Positions 14,415 through 22,400 of a stretch of DNA of 42,351 bases are shown in pieces. The position numbers were made by a program, and so were the translations under genes. Within the stretch, counting starts at the first letter, position 1. Each line of letters opens with the position of its first letter. The notes under the pieces were generated by a model. That model did no database searches. It had not been told where the DNA came from and saw nothing but the letters and a program-made list of their open reading frames with translations. Origin of the DNA: Pseudoselenomonas ruminantium (GTDB taxonomy: Bacteria; Bacillota; Negativicutes; Selenomonadales; Selenomonadaceae); the NCBI GenBank assembly GCA_002448495.1, contig DJYL01000019.1:1-42351 (forward strand). Reading direction: 5' to 3'.

Positions 14415-17400
14415 GTGGCTACGGGAAAAATTTTTGCAATATCTTTTGCGATAAGTGCGGCAATGAATGCCAGCTTTTCCACGGCAATGAGCCGGGGAAG
14501 CGCGGCTATGCAGCAATTAAAAGAGAAAACCAGCATTTTGAATGCTGAACAAAAGCGGTTGGATAGAGCATGGCAGGAGTCCCAAAATCAAATTAGGATG
14601 TATAGCCGCCAAATGCAGCAACTGCAGACACAGTACAACCAAGGTAAGGTTTCAGAAAGCCAGTACCAAAGCTCTATGCAACGGATTGCGCAGAGTATGC
14701 GCAGTGCCGGCATGAGTGCGGAAGAATATCGAGGGCATTTGCAGCGACTACGCAATGAGATGCAACAGACACAAAATGCCGCTAAACGTATGGAGGCGGC
14801 ACAAGCGGGGAAACTGGCAGCTAAAGCGAATTTGACCAATGCTTTTTCAGGAATACAGGGGTCTATTGCTACGGCTGGTATGGTAGCGGCACCGTTTATA
14901 GGAGCGATTGAAACAGCGGCAAATTTTGAGCAAGCTATGTCCAAAGTGCAGGCCATTACTCGCTCAGATAGTGCAGCTATGAAACAGTTGACTGATAATG
15001 CTCGTATGCTGGGCGAAACGACACAGTTCAGTGCCACGCAGGCGGCTCAGGCAATGTCCTATTTAGGCATGGCGGGCTGGGATGCTAATCAGATAATCGG
15101 AGGCATGCCAGGCTTGCTTGCGCTTGCGGCAGCGGGCGGCACGGACTTAGCAAGAACCGCCGACATTGTTTCTGACGATTTAACCGCCTTTGGCTTATCG
15201 GCTGACCAAGCGGGGCATATGGCAGATGTGTTCGCCGTCACCGTCACCCGGACTAACACAAACGTGGAAATGCTGGGGGAAACTATGAAATACGCCGCGC
15301 CAGTGGCAAAAGCGTTTGGCGCGTCCATGGAAGAAACGGCGGCGCTGGCTGGTATCATGGCTAACAGTGGTATCAAGGCGAGCCAGGCAGGTACGTCTTT
15401 GCGAGCAGGCTTTTTGAGATTAGCAGGCCCACCGAAGAAATCTGCAAAAGCCATGCAGGAATTAGGTATTTCATTGTCAGACGCCACGAAACAGCAGCAG
15501 GAAGCGCAAGATGCTTTGAAAGAGCTGGGTATCAGCATGGAGGATATGAGCGGCAAGCCTAAAAAGATGTCAGCTATCCTCACAGAGTTGAAGAATAAAA
15601 CTGCAGAATTAGGCCAGGAAGAACGACTGGCCACGTTGCAAAAGATATTTGGCACTGAGGCGGCCACCGGCTGGCTGGCGGTGCTGGATGCAGGCCCTGA
15701 AGTATTTGAAAAACTGGTAAATGAAATGGAGCATAGTGATGGTGAAGCTGAAAAGATGGCTAAAACCATGATGAATAATGCTAAAGGCGCATTTACACAG
15801 TTTAAGAGTGCTGTGGAAGGATTGGCAATATCTTTTGGCACAGTATTTTTACCGGCTATAACGGCAGGCATGAAGGGCATGGCTGAAATGGCTGGACGTG
15901 CATCCGCGTGGGTAAAGGAAAATGAAAATCTAGTTAGGAGTTTTGCCGAAATTGGGGCTGGGGTTTTGGCCACGGTAGGCACCTTCAAACTGTTTTCTAT
16001 AGTTCAAAATGTATTCAGATACACCAACAGCTCAGTATTAGAGTTTATTGAAAAAATGCGTCTGAGTACAAAAGGGCAAAAGGCTTTGCAAATAGCTACG
16101 CAAGGCCAAGCACGAGCAATGCAGCTCTTAAGAACAGCCATGAATCTTGATTTATACAGGAATTTGGGCACCCAGGCAATGGAAGCCTTTGCGAAATTAA
16201 GAGCAATAACATGGGCCAGCATAGGGCAACAAATGTGGAGTGGCCTGAGCACTGGTACAAAAGGCATAAAAGATAGCTTTACCGGTATGCGTCAAGCTAC
16301 GTTGGCCACGTTGCAGGGTATGAAAACGGGCATTATGAATTTTGTGACTGGTGCAGCCAAGGCTATTACGGGATTGCCTGGCAGAATGGCTAATATGGCC
16401 AGGGCGGCAATGACAATGTGGAGAGCGTTTTCCTTTGCGGGTGTCCTAAATAAAGTCGTAACAGGCTTTAGGGTGGCAGGGGCTGCTATACAGGTCTTTG
16501 CCCGCGCATCTATGGCGGCAGCATTTTCCCCGCTAGGCATTGCATTGATGGCCATAGCAGGTGCAGCCCTCCTCATTTATAACAACTGGGAGACTGTAGG
16601 GCCGTTCTTTATGAGCTTGTGGGAACAGATACAGACAGCTTTCAGCAATGCGGCCACTATGATACAGCCTGCAATAGATCAGTTTATAACAGCTTGTCAG
16701 AATTTGGCCACGGCAGTGATGCCAGTATTGGAGAGTTTGTGGCAGACGATACAAAATGCATGGTCGCAAATTATGGCGGTATTTGCTGAAAACAGCGGCA
16801 CCATTGATACAGTGATTAATATCTTTGTGATGTTAGCTGAGGTAGTAGGCGTAGTTTTGGTGGGTGCTTTTGTCGGTTTCGTAAGTACGAGCGTGGGCGT
16901 GATGACGGCCTTTATTGGTTCGATAGCCTCTATAGTTACAGGGATTATCGGCGTATTGACTGGCATAATCGAATTTGTCACGGGTGTATTTACTGGTAAT
17001 TGGTCGCAAGCATGGCAGGGTGTAGTTGATATATTCAGCAGTATCTTTAATACGTTGTCAGGTATAGCTAATAGCGTATTGGGTGGCATTATGAATACAG
17101 TCAACAGCATTGCCAACGCAGTTAAAAGTATTCACTTTGGCGGTGGCGGCGGCTCTGAAATAGCAGCCAATGCAAAAGGCGGTATTTACCGCAAAGGCGC
17201 TTTTTTGACGACATTTGCAGAGGATAGCGCTGAGGCGGCTATTCCGCTTGATGGTTCGCCACGGGCGATTGGCTTATGGCAAAAAGCTGGGGAAATATTG
17301 GGCATAGGAAAGGCCAACAAAACAGCCAATGCCTCAATGGAGAAAAAAGCCCGTCCGGTTACCAAGTCGGAACCACAAGCGACTATGCAGGTAGTTAGTG

Positions 17401-18485
17401 CACAAATACCGCAACAAGTTCCACAGCAAGAAGTGCAGCACACAGAATCCACGGTAGTACAGCCGGTAAATGTTGAGACACCTGCTGCCCAGGTAACGGC
17501 GATAGAATCACCCGGCAAAGACATTCAGAACAATGTTCAGGTCAATGTTCCAAAACCGGAACGGATTAGACAGGAGCATAAGCTGGAAAGCAGGGTAGAA
17601 AAAGAAACGTTTGTCAAGGAAGAGGCCACCAAGCTGGTACAGCGTGAAAAAGAAAGTCTCATCAAAGAACATGAGACGGAAAAAACGCAACCAGTTGCGG
17701 AAACACCCGCCGAAGTTATCCGGGAACATACAACACAGCTGGTGCAGCAACGGCCTGAATCGTCAGAAACACCAGCGGTGCAGATAACAGCGCCAAATAG
17801 CCCCGAGGTGATAGAACCACCGGCGCAGGTTGTTCAAGCGGAAGCAACACCGGTCAAGGTAGAGCAGGCAGAGCCTCAGATTGTACAGACAGCCCCGCAG
17901 GTTGTTCAGGCAAAACCTCAAGACGTAAATGTTCGTCAGCAGCCTGTAGAGCCGCAAGTGGTAAAGGTGCCGGAACAGATTGCACAAGAGCCGCCGACAA
18001 AGCCTGTTGTGCAGGTAATCGAGCCTGAAAATCCGGATGTGATAGAGCCACCGGCTCAAATTGTTCAAGCGGAAGCAACGCCGGTTGATGTAGAACAGGC
18101 AGCCCCACAGATTGTGCAAGCACCGCCACAGGATTTGAATATCAATCAGCAGGCGGCAGAAGCACAGATTGTAAAGCCGGAAGTTCCTGCCGTAAACGTG
18201 GAACAGCCGGAGCAGGCAACACCTACGGTAAATATCAATACGCCGCAGGGGAGTGCAGAACCGCAAGAAAAGATAGTGTCCGCAATGCCTCAGACAATGG
18301 AAATGGAGCATGCCGCACCGTTGAGCATGCCGCCGATATCCATCACGCTGAATTTCTACGGCAACGACAATGAACCAAGTGCTATTCGGCGGGCGGTAGA
18401 AAAGGCAGGCCGGACGGTGCAACGCACATTTGCAGAGCAGTATGAACAATATAAGAGGGAGTGTGAGCGCTTTGCCTTTGACTGA
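14415..18485 (+). CDS. tail tape measure protein (TP901-type core) with repeat-rich C-terminus
   Basis: A 1356-residue tape measure that sets tail length. Residues about 30-130 are coiled coil. The region about 150-450 is the TP901-type core (EQAMSKVQAITRSD, LGETTQFSATQAAQAM, AGTSLRAGFLRLAGPPK). Hydrophobic segments at about 705-725 and 803-860 could cross the host membrane. From about 960 onward comes an unusual Pro/Gln/Val-rich tail with long internal repeats. Start GTG 14415 has AGGAGG nine bases upstream. One palindrome copy lies at 17685. Confidence 0.9.
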   Translation: MATGKIFAISFAISAAMNASFSTAMSRGSAAMQQLKEKTSILNAEQKRLDRAWQESQNQIRMYSRQMQQLQTQYNQGKVSESQYQSSMQRIAQSMRSAGMSAEEYRGHLQRLRNEMQQTQNAAKRMEAAQAGKLAAKANLTNAFSGIQGSIATAGMVAAPFIGAIETAANFEQAMSKVQAITRSDSAAMKQLTDNARMLGETTQFSATQAAQAMSYLGMAGWDANQIIGGMPGLLALAAAGGTDLARTADIVSDDLTAFGLSADQAGHMADVFAVTVTRTNTNVEMLGETMKYAAPVAKAFGASMEETAALAGIMANSGIKASQAGTSLRAGFLRLAGPPKKSAKAMQELGISLSDATKQQQEAQDALKELGISMEDMSGKPKKMSAILTELKNKTAELGQEERLATLQKIFGTEAATGWLAVLDAGPEVFEKLVNEMEHSDGEAEKMAKTMMNNAKGAFTQFKSAVEGLAISFGTVFLPAITAGMKGMAEMAGRASAWVKENENLVRSFAEIGAGVLATVGTFKLFSIVQNVFRYTNSSVLEFIEKMRLSTKGQKALQIATQGQARAMQLLRTAMNLDLYRNLGTQAMEAFAKLRAITWASIGQQMWSGLSTGTKGIKDSFTGMRQATLATLQGMKTGIMNFVTGAAKAITGLPGRMANMARAAMTMWRAFSFAGVLNKVVTGFRVAGAAIQVFARASMAAAFSPLGIALMAIAGAALLIYNNWETVGPFFMSLWEQIQTAFSNAATMIQPAIDQFITACQNLATAVMPVLESLWQTIQNAWSQIMAVFAENSGTIDTVINIFVMLAEVVGVVLVGAFVGFVSTSVGVMTAFIGSIASIVTGIIGVLTGIIEFVTGVFTGNWSQAWQGVVDIFSSIFNTLSGIANSVLGGIMNTVNSIANAVKSIHFGGGGGSEIAANAKGGIYRKGAFLTTFAEDSAEAAIPLDGSPRAIGLWQKAGEILGIGKANKTANASMEKKARPVTKSEPQATMQVVSAQIPQQVPQQEVQHTESTVVQPVNVETPAAQVTAIESPGKDIQNNVQVNVPKPERIRQEHKLESRVEKETFVKEEATKLVQREKESLIKEHETEKTQPVAETPAEVIREHTTQLVQQRPESSETPAVQITAPNSPEVIEPPAQVVQAEATPVKVEQAEPQIVQTAPQVVQAKPQDVNVRQQPVEPQVVKVPEQIAQEPPTKPVVQVIEPENPDVIEPPAQIVQAEATPVDVEQAAPQIVQAPPQDLNINQQAAEAQIVKPEVPAVNVEQPEQATPTVNINTPQGSAEPQEKIVSAMPQTMEMEHAAPLSMPPISITLNFYGNDNEPSAIRRAVEKAGRTVQRTFAEQYEQYKRECERFAFD
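17685..17700. repeat. iterated palindrome, copy 3 (in tape measure)
   Basis: ACGCAACCAGTTGCGG, read as TQPVA(E) at residue 1091 in the disordered tail of the tape measure. Same frame as the other coding copies. Confidence 0.6.
17810..18121 (+). repeat. internal repeats in tape measure C-terminus
   Basis: A unit beginning GATAGA(A/G)CCACCGGC at 17810 recurs at 18041, each about 80 bases long with scattered silent and replacement changes. The protein repeats read VIEPPAQ(V/I)VQAEATPV and then VEQA.PQIVQ. Shorter VQA/PQ(I/V)V units surround them, so the whole 17.4-18.3 kb stretch is a degenerate repeat array. Confidence 0.8.
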
Positions 18486-18681
18486 GTACAGGACAAAATC
18501 CGGCGATACCTGGGATTTGATAGCTTTTGAGCAATTAGGCTCATGTGAGTATGTAAGTCGTTTAATTAACCAAAACAGGCAGTACAGCAATACGGCAATT
18601 TTTTCAGCTGGTACGGTGCTGACACTGCCGGAAATCACAGAGAATACAAGAGTGGAAAACTTGCCACCATGGAGGCGATAG
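18472..18681 (+). CDS. tail protein X (P2 gpX-like, LysM fold)
   Basis: A 69-residue protein with the LysM-like pattern of P2 gpX: YRTKSGDTWDLIAFEQLG, then VSRLINQNRQY and a hydrophobic GTVLTLPE strand, ending in a PPW motif. gpX-like proteins bind between tube and baseplate hub. Starts TTG 18472 or GTG 18463 are possible; TTG gives better spacing from GAGGGAG. It overlaps the end of the tape measure. Confidence 0.8.
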   Translation: MPLTEYRTKSGDTWDLIAFEQLGSCEYVSRLINQNRQYSNTAIFSAGTVLTLPEITENTRVENLPPWRR

Positions 18682-18682
18682 G

Positions 18683-19696
18683 ATGCAGGCGCGCAGAGTT
18701 GCGATTAAATGCTTATATGAAGGCACGGACATTTCGACAAATGTAGCCAGTTTCTTTAAGTCTTTCAGCGTCCGGGAAGTGCTAAGCGGTGAAGCCGATA
18801 GTGCAGAAATCACACTGCAGGATAGGGAAGAGTTATGGCAGGGTGATTGGTTCCCGGAGCGTGGGGCGGAAATGGAAGTAACCCTACATATTGATGATTG
18901 GGAGGGTGAAAGCGATAACCGCGATTTGCCGCTGGGTAAATTCGAGGTGGACGAAATCACCAACAGCGGGCCGCCGAACGAGGCGAAAATCAAGCTGATA
19001 TCCATACCGTCAGAGTCAAATTTGCGTGGTGTGGAGAAAACACGCGCCTGGGAAAAAGTCAAGCTGTCTCAAATCCTCAAAGATGTAGCTGACGGTGCGG
19101 GCATGGAGAGTTATTTTGATGCGGAAGATGATCCCGTGATGGAGCGGGCGGAACAGTCCGAACAGACGGATTTGAGCTTTCTACAGAAACTTTGCAAGGA
19201 TGCAGGGCTGGCGCTTAAGGTTACGGATAAGAAAATCGTTGTTTTCGATATTGCAAAATATGAGCAAGCTGAACCGGTAATGACGATAACCAAAGGACTG
19301 CAGAATGTACTTTCATTTGATTGCCGGACGACAATCCGCAATGTCTATAAAGCTTGCCATGTCAAATATAAGCATAGCAAAAAAGACCAACTGATTGAGT
19401 ATACTTTCACAGACCCTAATAAAAAGACGGGACAGACCTTGCAGGTCAATGAGAAGGTGGCAGACGTCAAGGAAGCGGAGAAACTGGCCAAAAAGAAATT
19501 GCACGAAAAGAATTTGGAAGAAACCTCAGTATCTTTGACTATGATGGGGAATTTTGCTTTGTTGGCCAGTAATGTGGTCACGCTGGTGGGGTTCCACCAG
19601 TACGATGGCAAGTATCTGATTAAGCAGAGCACCCACGATATAAGCGGAGGCTATACAACTAAAGTTGAGCTTAGGAGGATAATTGATGGCTACTGA
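18683..19696 (+). CDS. baseplate hub protein (P2 gpD-like, late control D family)
   Basis: A 337-residue hub protein of the gpD family (ARRVAIKCLYEGTDIS at the N-terminus, EQTDLSFLQKLCKDAGLAL around residue 160, and the C-terminal VVTLVGFHQYDGKYLIKQSTH). It forms the platform between tube and spike. The order X, D, V matches P2-like tails. Starts one base after the gpX stop codon TAG spacing and overlaps gpV by 11 bases. Confidence 0.9.
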   Translation: MQARRVAIKCLYEGTDISTNVASFFKSFSVREVLSGEADSAEITLQDREELWQGDWFPERGAEMEVTLHIDDWEGESDNRDLPLGKFEVDEITNSGPPNEAKIKLISIPSESNLRGVEKTRAWEKVKLSQILKDVADGAGMESYFDAEDDPVMERAEQSEQTDLSFLQKLCKDAGLALKVTDKKIVVFDIAKYEQAEPVMTITKGLQNVLSFDCRTTIRNVYKACHVKYKHSKKDQLIEYTFTDPNKKTGQTLQVNEKVADVKEAEKLAKKKLHEKNLEETSVSLTMMGNFALLASNVVTLVGFHQYDGKYLIKQSTHDISGGYTTKVELRRIIDGY

Positions 19697-20099
19697 TGTA
19701 GAGCGGGCTTTGCGGGGGATGGTGAGAACGGGCACGGTTTCGGCGGTTTACCCCAAAACGGATACAGTTCGTGTCGTCTTTGATGATAAAGACAACACGA
19801 CAAGCCCTGAATTGCATGTACTGCATAGGTTCAGCGGGAAGAACAAAGATTATTGGATGCCGGATTTGGGCGATCAAGTGCTTTGCATATTCAACAACAA
19901 CGATAAAAACTTTAGCACTGGCTGGGTGCTGGGAAGTTATTTCACCGAAAAGCAGCCGCCACAGGTGGCCAGCGCGGATATTATGCGGATAGATTTTGCT
20001 GATGGCTCATATATCGAAGTGAATAGAGCGGCTGGCTCATTGCAGGTCAATTTCACCGGGCCGGTAACCATTAACGGGAGCACAATCCATCTAAACTAA
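19686..20099 (+). CDS. baseplate spike protein (P2 gpV-like)
   Basis: A 137-residue protein with the OB-fold N-terminal domain of gpV spikes (GMVRTGTVSAVYPKTDTVRV, YWMPDLGDQVLCIFN) and a short beta-helix-like end (VNFTGPVTINGSTIHLN). It pierces the outer envelope together with a PAAR tip. ATG 19686 has AGGAGG seven bases upstream. Followed by the PAAR gene, as expected. Confidence 0.88.
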   Translation: MATDVERALRGMVRTGTVSAVYPKTDTVRVVFDDKDNTTSPELHVLHRFSGKNKDYWMPDLGDQVLCIFNNNDKNFSTGWVLGSYFTEKQPPQVASADIMRIDFADGSYIEVNRAAGSLQVNFTGPVTINGSTIHLN

Positions 20100-20112
20100 A
20101 GGGGGCGATAAT

Positions 20113-20436
20113 ATGCCAGCAGCAACAAGAAAAGGCGATAGCGAAGTGGGCGGCTGTGATATGGGCCTGCCTGATTGCTGTCCGCATGGCCGTGGTGGCA
20201 CAAATTCGGAGGTATCCGGCAATGTTTTTATAAATGGGCTGGGGGCACACCGGAAAGGCGATACAGGGCCATGTAATTGCCCACATGGCGGAACGTTTGC
20301 CACGACGGGCGGCAGTAGTTCGGTATTTATCAATGGCCGGGCTGCAACGCGCGTGGGTGATGGAACTACTTGCCAGTCGTGCGGGATGGGCGGCAGTCAT
20401 ACGTCCGGCAGTGGAGATGTATTTATAGGAGGCTGA
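20113..20436 (+). CDS. PAAR-repeat spike tip protein
   Basis: A 107-residue PAAR-type protein with two pseudo-repeats (NVFINGLGAHRKGDTGPC and SVFINGRAATRVGDGTTC) and many Cys/His residues able to hold a metal at the cone tip. PAAR proteins sharpen the gpV spike in contractile systems. Neighbours on both sides are baseplate genes. Confidence 0.9.
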   Translation: MPAATRKGDSEVGGCDMGLPDCCPHGRGGTNSEVSGNVFINGLGAHRKGDTGPCNCPHGGTFATTGGSSSVFINGRAATRVGDGTTCQSCGMGGSHTSGSGDVFIGG

Positions 20437-20438
20437 CC

Positions 20439-20963
20439 ATGTCGTTCTTGTCAAATGTAGCGGGGAGCTATAAAAAACAGGTACAAAAGAATCTGCAGGA
20501 AGCCGGTATGGGATTGTTATCGGCATTGCGTGGGAAATTGTCTTCATGGGGGCTGTCTATGCCACTGGGGTCGTTGGGGCCGATTATTTTTGAAGTGTCC
20601 AGCCGCAAGGTTAGGACGTTCAAGGACATGAAGAGAACCACTAAAGCCCGTTATGCGTCGCATGAAGTGATTGGAAGCGTGCCTATATTGGAATATATTG
20701 GCCCGGACGGTGAAGAAATAAGCTTTACCATGCAGTTTTCGGCCAGCTGGGGAGTGAATCCACAGGAAGAAACCGACAAAGTGCGGGAAATGTGCTTGAA
20801 AGGCGAGGCCAACTACTTTGTTTTAGGCAATATAACCATTGGTGAAAATCCGTGGATTGTGGAAAGCGTCAGTGAGTCTCTTGATACTGTAGACAATAAC
20901 GGCCGGGTAGTTGTGTCGCAAATTGAAGTTACCTTGAAAGAATACGTGCCTGACACGATGTAG
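20439..20963 (+). CDS. tail protein U (P2 gpU-like)
   Basis: A 174-residue protein with the gpU signature: GPIIFEVSSRKVRTFKDM and later PILEYIGPDGEEISFTMQFS, ending in EVTLKEYV. gpU-like proteins join the tail hub and help end tail assembly. ATG 20439 is taken because AGGAGG ends six bases upstream; the open frame extends further back inside the PAAR gene without an RBS. Confidence 0.88.
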   Translation: MSFLSNVAGSYKKQVQKNLQEAGMGLLSALRGKLSSWGLSMPLGSLGPIIFEVSSRKVRTFKDMKRTTKARYASHEVIGSVPILEYIGPDGEEISFTMQFSASWGVNPQEETDKVREMCLKGEANYFVLGNITIGENPWIVESVSESLDTVDNNGRVVVSQIEVTLKEYVPDTM

Positions 20964-20974
20964 GAGGCATGAAC

Positions 20975-21292
20975 ATGCAGCAGTTAGATATAACGGCAAC
21001 GCTTGACGGGGTAAATTTCACACCGGCAACGGAGTTGGAAGAGATTGCGCAGAATGTGCGTACAATATTAACCACATTCAAGAAAACCGTCCCTATGGAC
21101 AGGGAGTTTGGCATTAGTGCGGAAACGTCAGACCTTCCGATAGCGGCGGCACAGGCCACCATGACGGCGGAAATTGTGGCTGCAATAAATCGGTTTGAAC
21201 CCCGCGCCAGGGTGGTATCGGTTGATTACGAGGGTGTGGAAAAGGAAGGCATAGTTCAACCGAAAGTGAGGATAAAAGTCAATGGAACTTAA
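20975..21292 (+). CDS. baseplate wedge protein (gp25/gpW-like)
   Basis: A 105-residue protein of the gp25-like family, with the diagnostic TVPMDREFGI segment and GIVQPKVRIKVNG at the end. It starts sheath assembly at the baseplate. ATG 20975 is seven bases after AGGAGG; ATG 20969 is too close. It overlaps gpJ by 11 bases. Confidence 0.85.
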   Translation: MQQLDITATLDGVNFTPATELEEIAQNVRTILTTFKKTVPMDREFGISAETSDLPIAAAQATMTAEIVAAINRFEPRARVVSVDYEGVEKEGIVQPKVRIKVNGT

Positions 21293-22400
21293 AAAATTAC
21301 CGGACATTACTTTTGCAGAGTCCGATCCGGCTGTGGTTGAACAAAAAATTTTGACCACAGTCGAGGCTTTGCTGGGGCGCAAACTGGCAAGAGCTGACCC
21401 CTTGCGTGTTTTTCTTATGGGCATTGAGGCGCTAATGATTCAGCAACGGATTTTGATTGATGAAGCCGCCAAGCAGGGCTTGCTTGCTTATGCAACTGGC
21501 GGCAACCTTGACCATATCGGCGTGCTGGTAGGTACAGACCGATTGAGCGCATCTGCAGCTACGGTCACATTGGAGTTTTCGCTGAATGAAGCTCGTGAAA
21601 CCGGCACGGTGATACCGGAGGGGACAAGGGCAACAGCTGGTGATGGTGTGATGTTTGCTACAGATAGAACGGCAGTGATACTTGCTGGGACAACTAGCAT
21701 TACAGCGCCGGCAACATGCACGGAAACAGGAACCAGTGGTAATGATTATATAGCTGGAGAAATTAACCGGCTAGTGGATCCTGTTCCATTTATAGCAAGA
21801 GTATCCAACACGACAAAAAGCGCCGGTGGCAGCGATATGGAAAGCGATGATGCTTATAGGCTCAGAATTCAGGAAGCGCCGGAACAATTTTCGACAGCTG
21901 GGCCTACAGGAGCTTATGAGTATCACGCTAAAAGAGCCAATCCGTTGATTGTGGATGTATCTGTGGATAGCCCGTCACCGGGGGCGGTGGTTGTTCGACC
22001 TTTACTAAAAGATGGCGGCTTGCCAGGGACTGAAATTTTGAATACGGTGGCAGAAACGCTAAACGACCGCAAAGTCCGGCCATTAACGGATTATGTAACA
22101 GTAGAAGCACCTACAGCCGTCCCGTACAATATCAATCTATCTTATTGGATTGACCGGGAAGACGCCACCGAGGCGGCAAGTATTCAGGCGGCAGCCGAAA
22201 CAGCTATCAATGATTTTGTAAGCTGGCAACGGCAGCGACTGGGGCGGGATATCAACCCCACAGAGCTTTATTACAGACTCAGGGCTGCAGGTGTCAAGCG
22301 GGCGGAAATCCGTCAGCCAATCTATACGGCGGTTACGCGGGCACAAGTAGCCTTGGCAAATACGATTACAGCAAATTTTGAGGGCCTTGAAGATGATTAA
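21282..22400 (+). CDS. baseplate protein J
   Basis: A 372-residue wedge protein of the Baseplate_J family. It shows the N-terminal LPDITFAESDPAVVEQKIL, the central GTVIPEGTRATAGDGVMFAT domain, and the C-terminal RQRLGRDINPTELYYRLRAA typical of gpJ. Wedges of J, W/gp25 and I surround the hub. It overlaps gpI by eight bases. Confidence 0.92.
   Translation: MELKKLPDITFAESDPAVVEQKILTTVEALLGRKLARADPLRVFLMGIEALMIQQRILIDEAAKQGLLAYATGGNLDHIGVLVGTDRLSASAATVTLEFSLNEARETGTVIPEGTRATAGDGVMFATDRTAVILAGTTSITAPATCTETGTSGNDYIAGEINRLVDPVPFIARVSNTTKSAGGSDMESDDAYRLRIQEAPEQFSTAGPTGAYEYHAKRANPLIVDVSVDSPSPGAVVVRPLLKDGGLPGTEILNTVAETLNDRKVRPLTDYVTVEAPTAVPYNINLSYWIDREDATEAASIQAAAETAINDFVSWQRQRLGRDINPTELYYRLRAAGVKRAEIRQPIYTAVTRAQVALANTITANFEGLEDD

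Noticed and set aside
15089..15988. 299-residue minus-strand frame opposite the tape measure
   Set aside because: Composition (Ala/Ser/Pro-rich) mirrors the coding strand and there is no initiation signal.
17763..18638. 291-residue minus-strand frame opposite the tape-measure repeats
   Set aside because: Its Leu/Arg/Cys/Tyr-rich repeats are the mirror of the Gln/Pro/Val repeats on the plus strand; there is no start signal.
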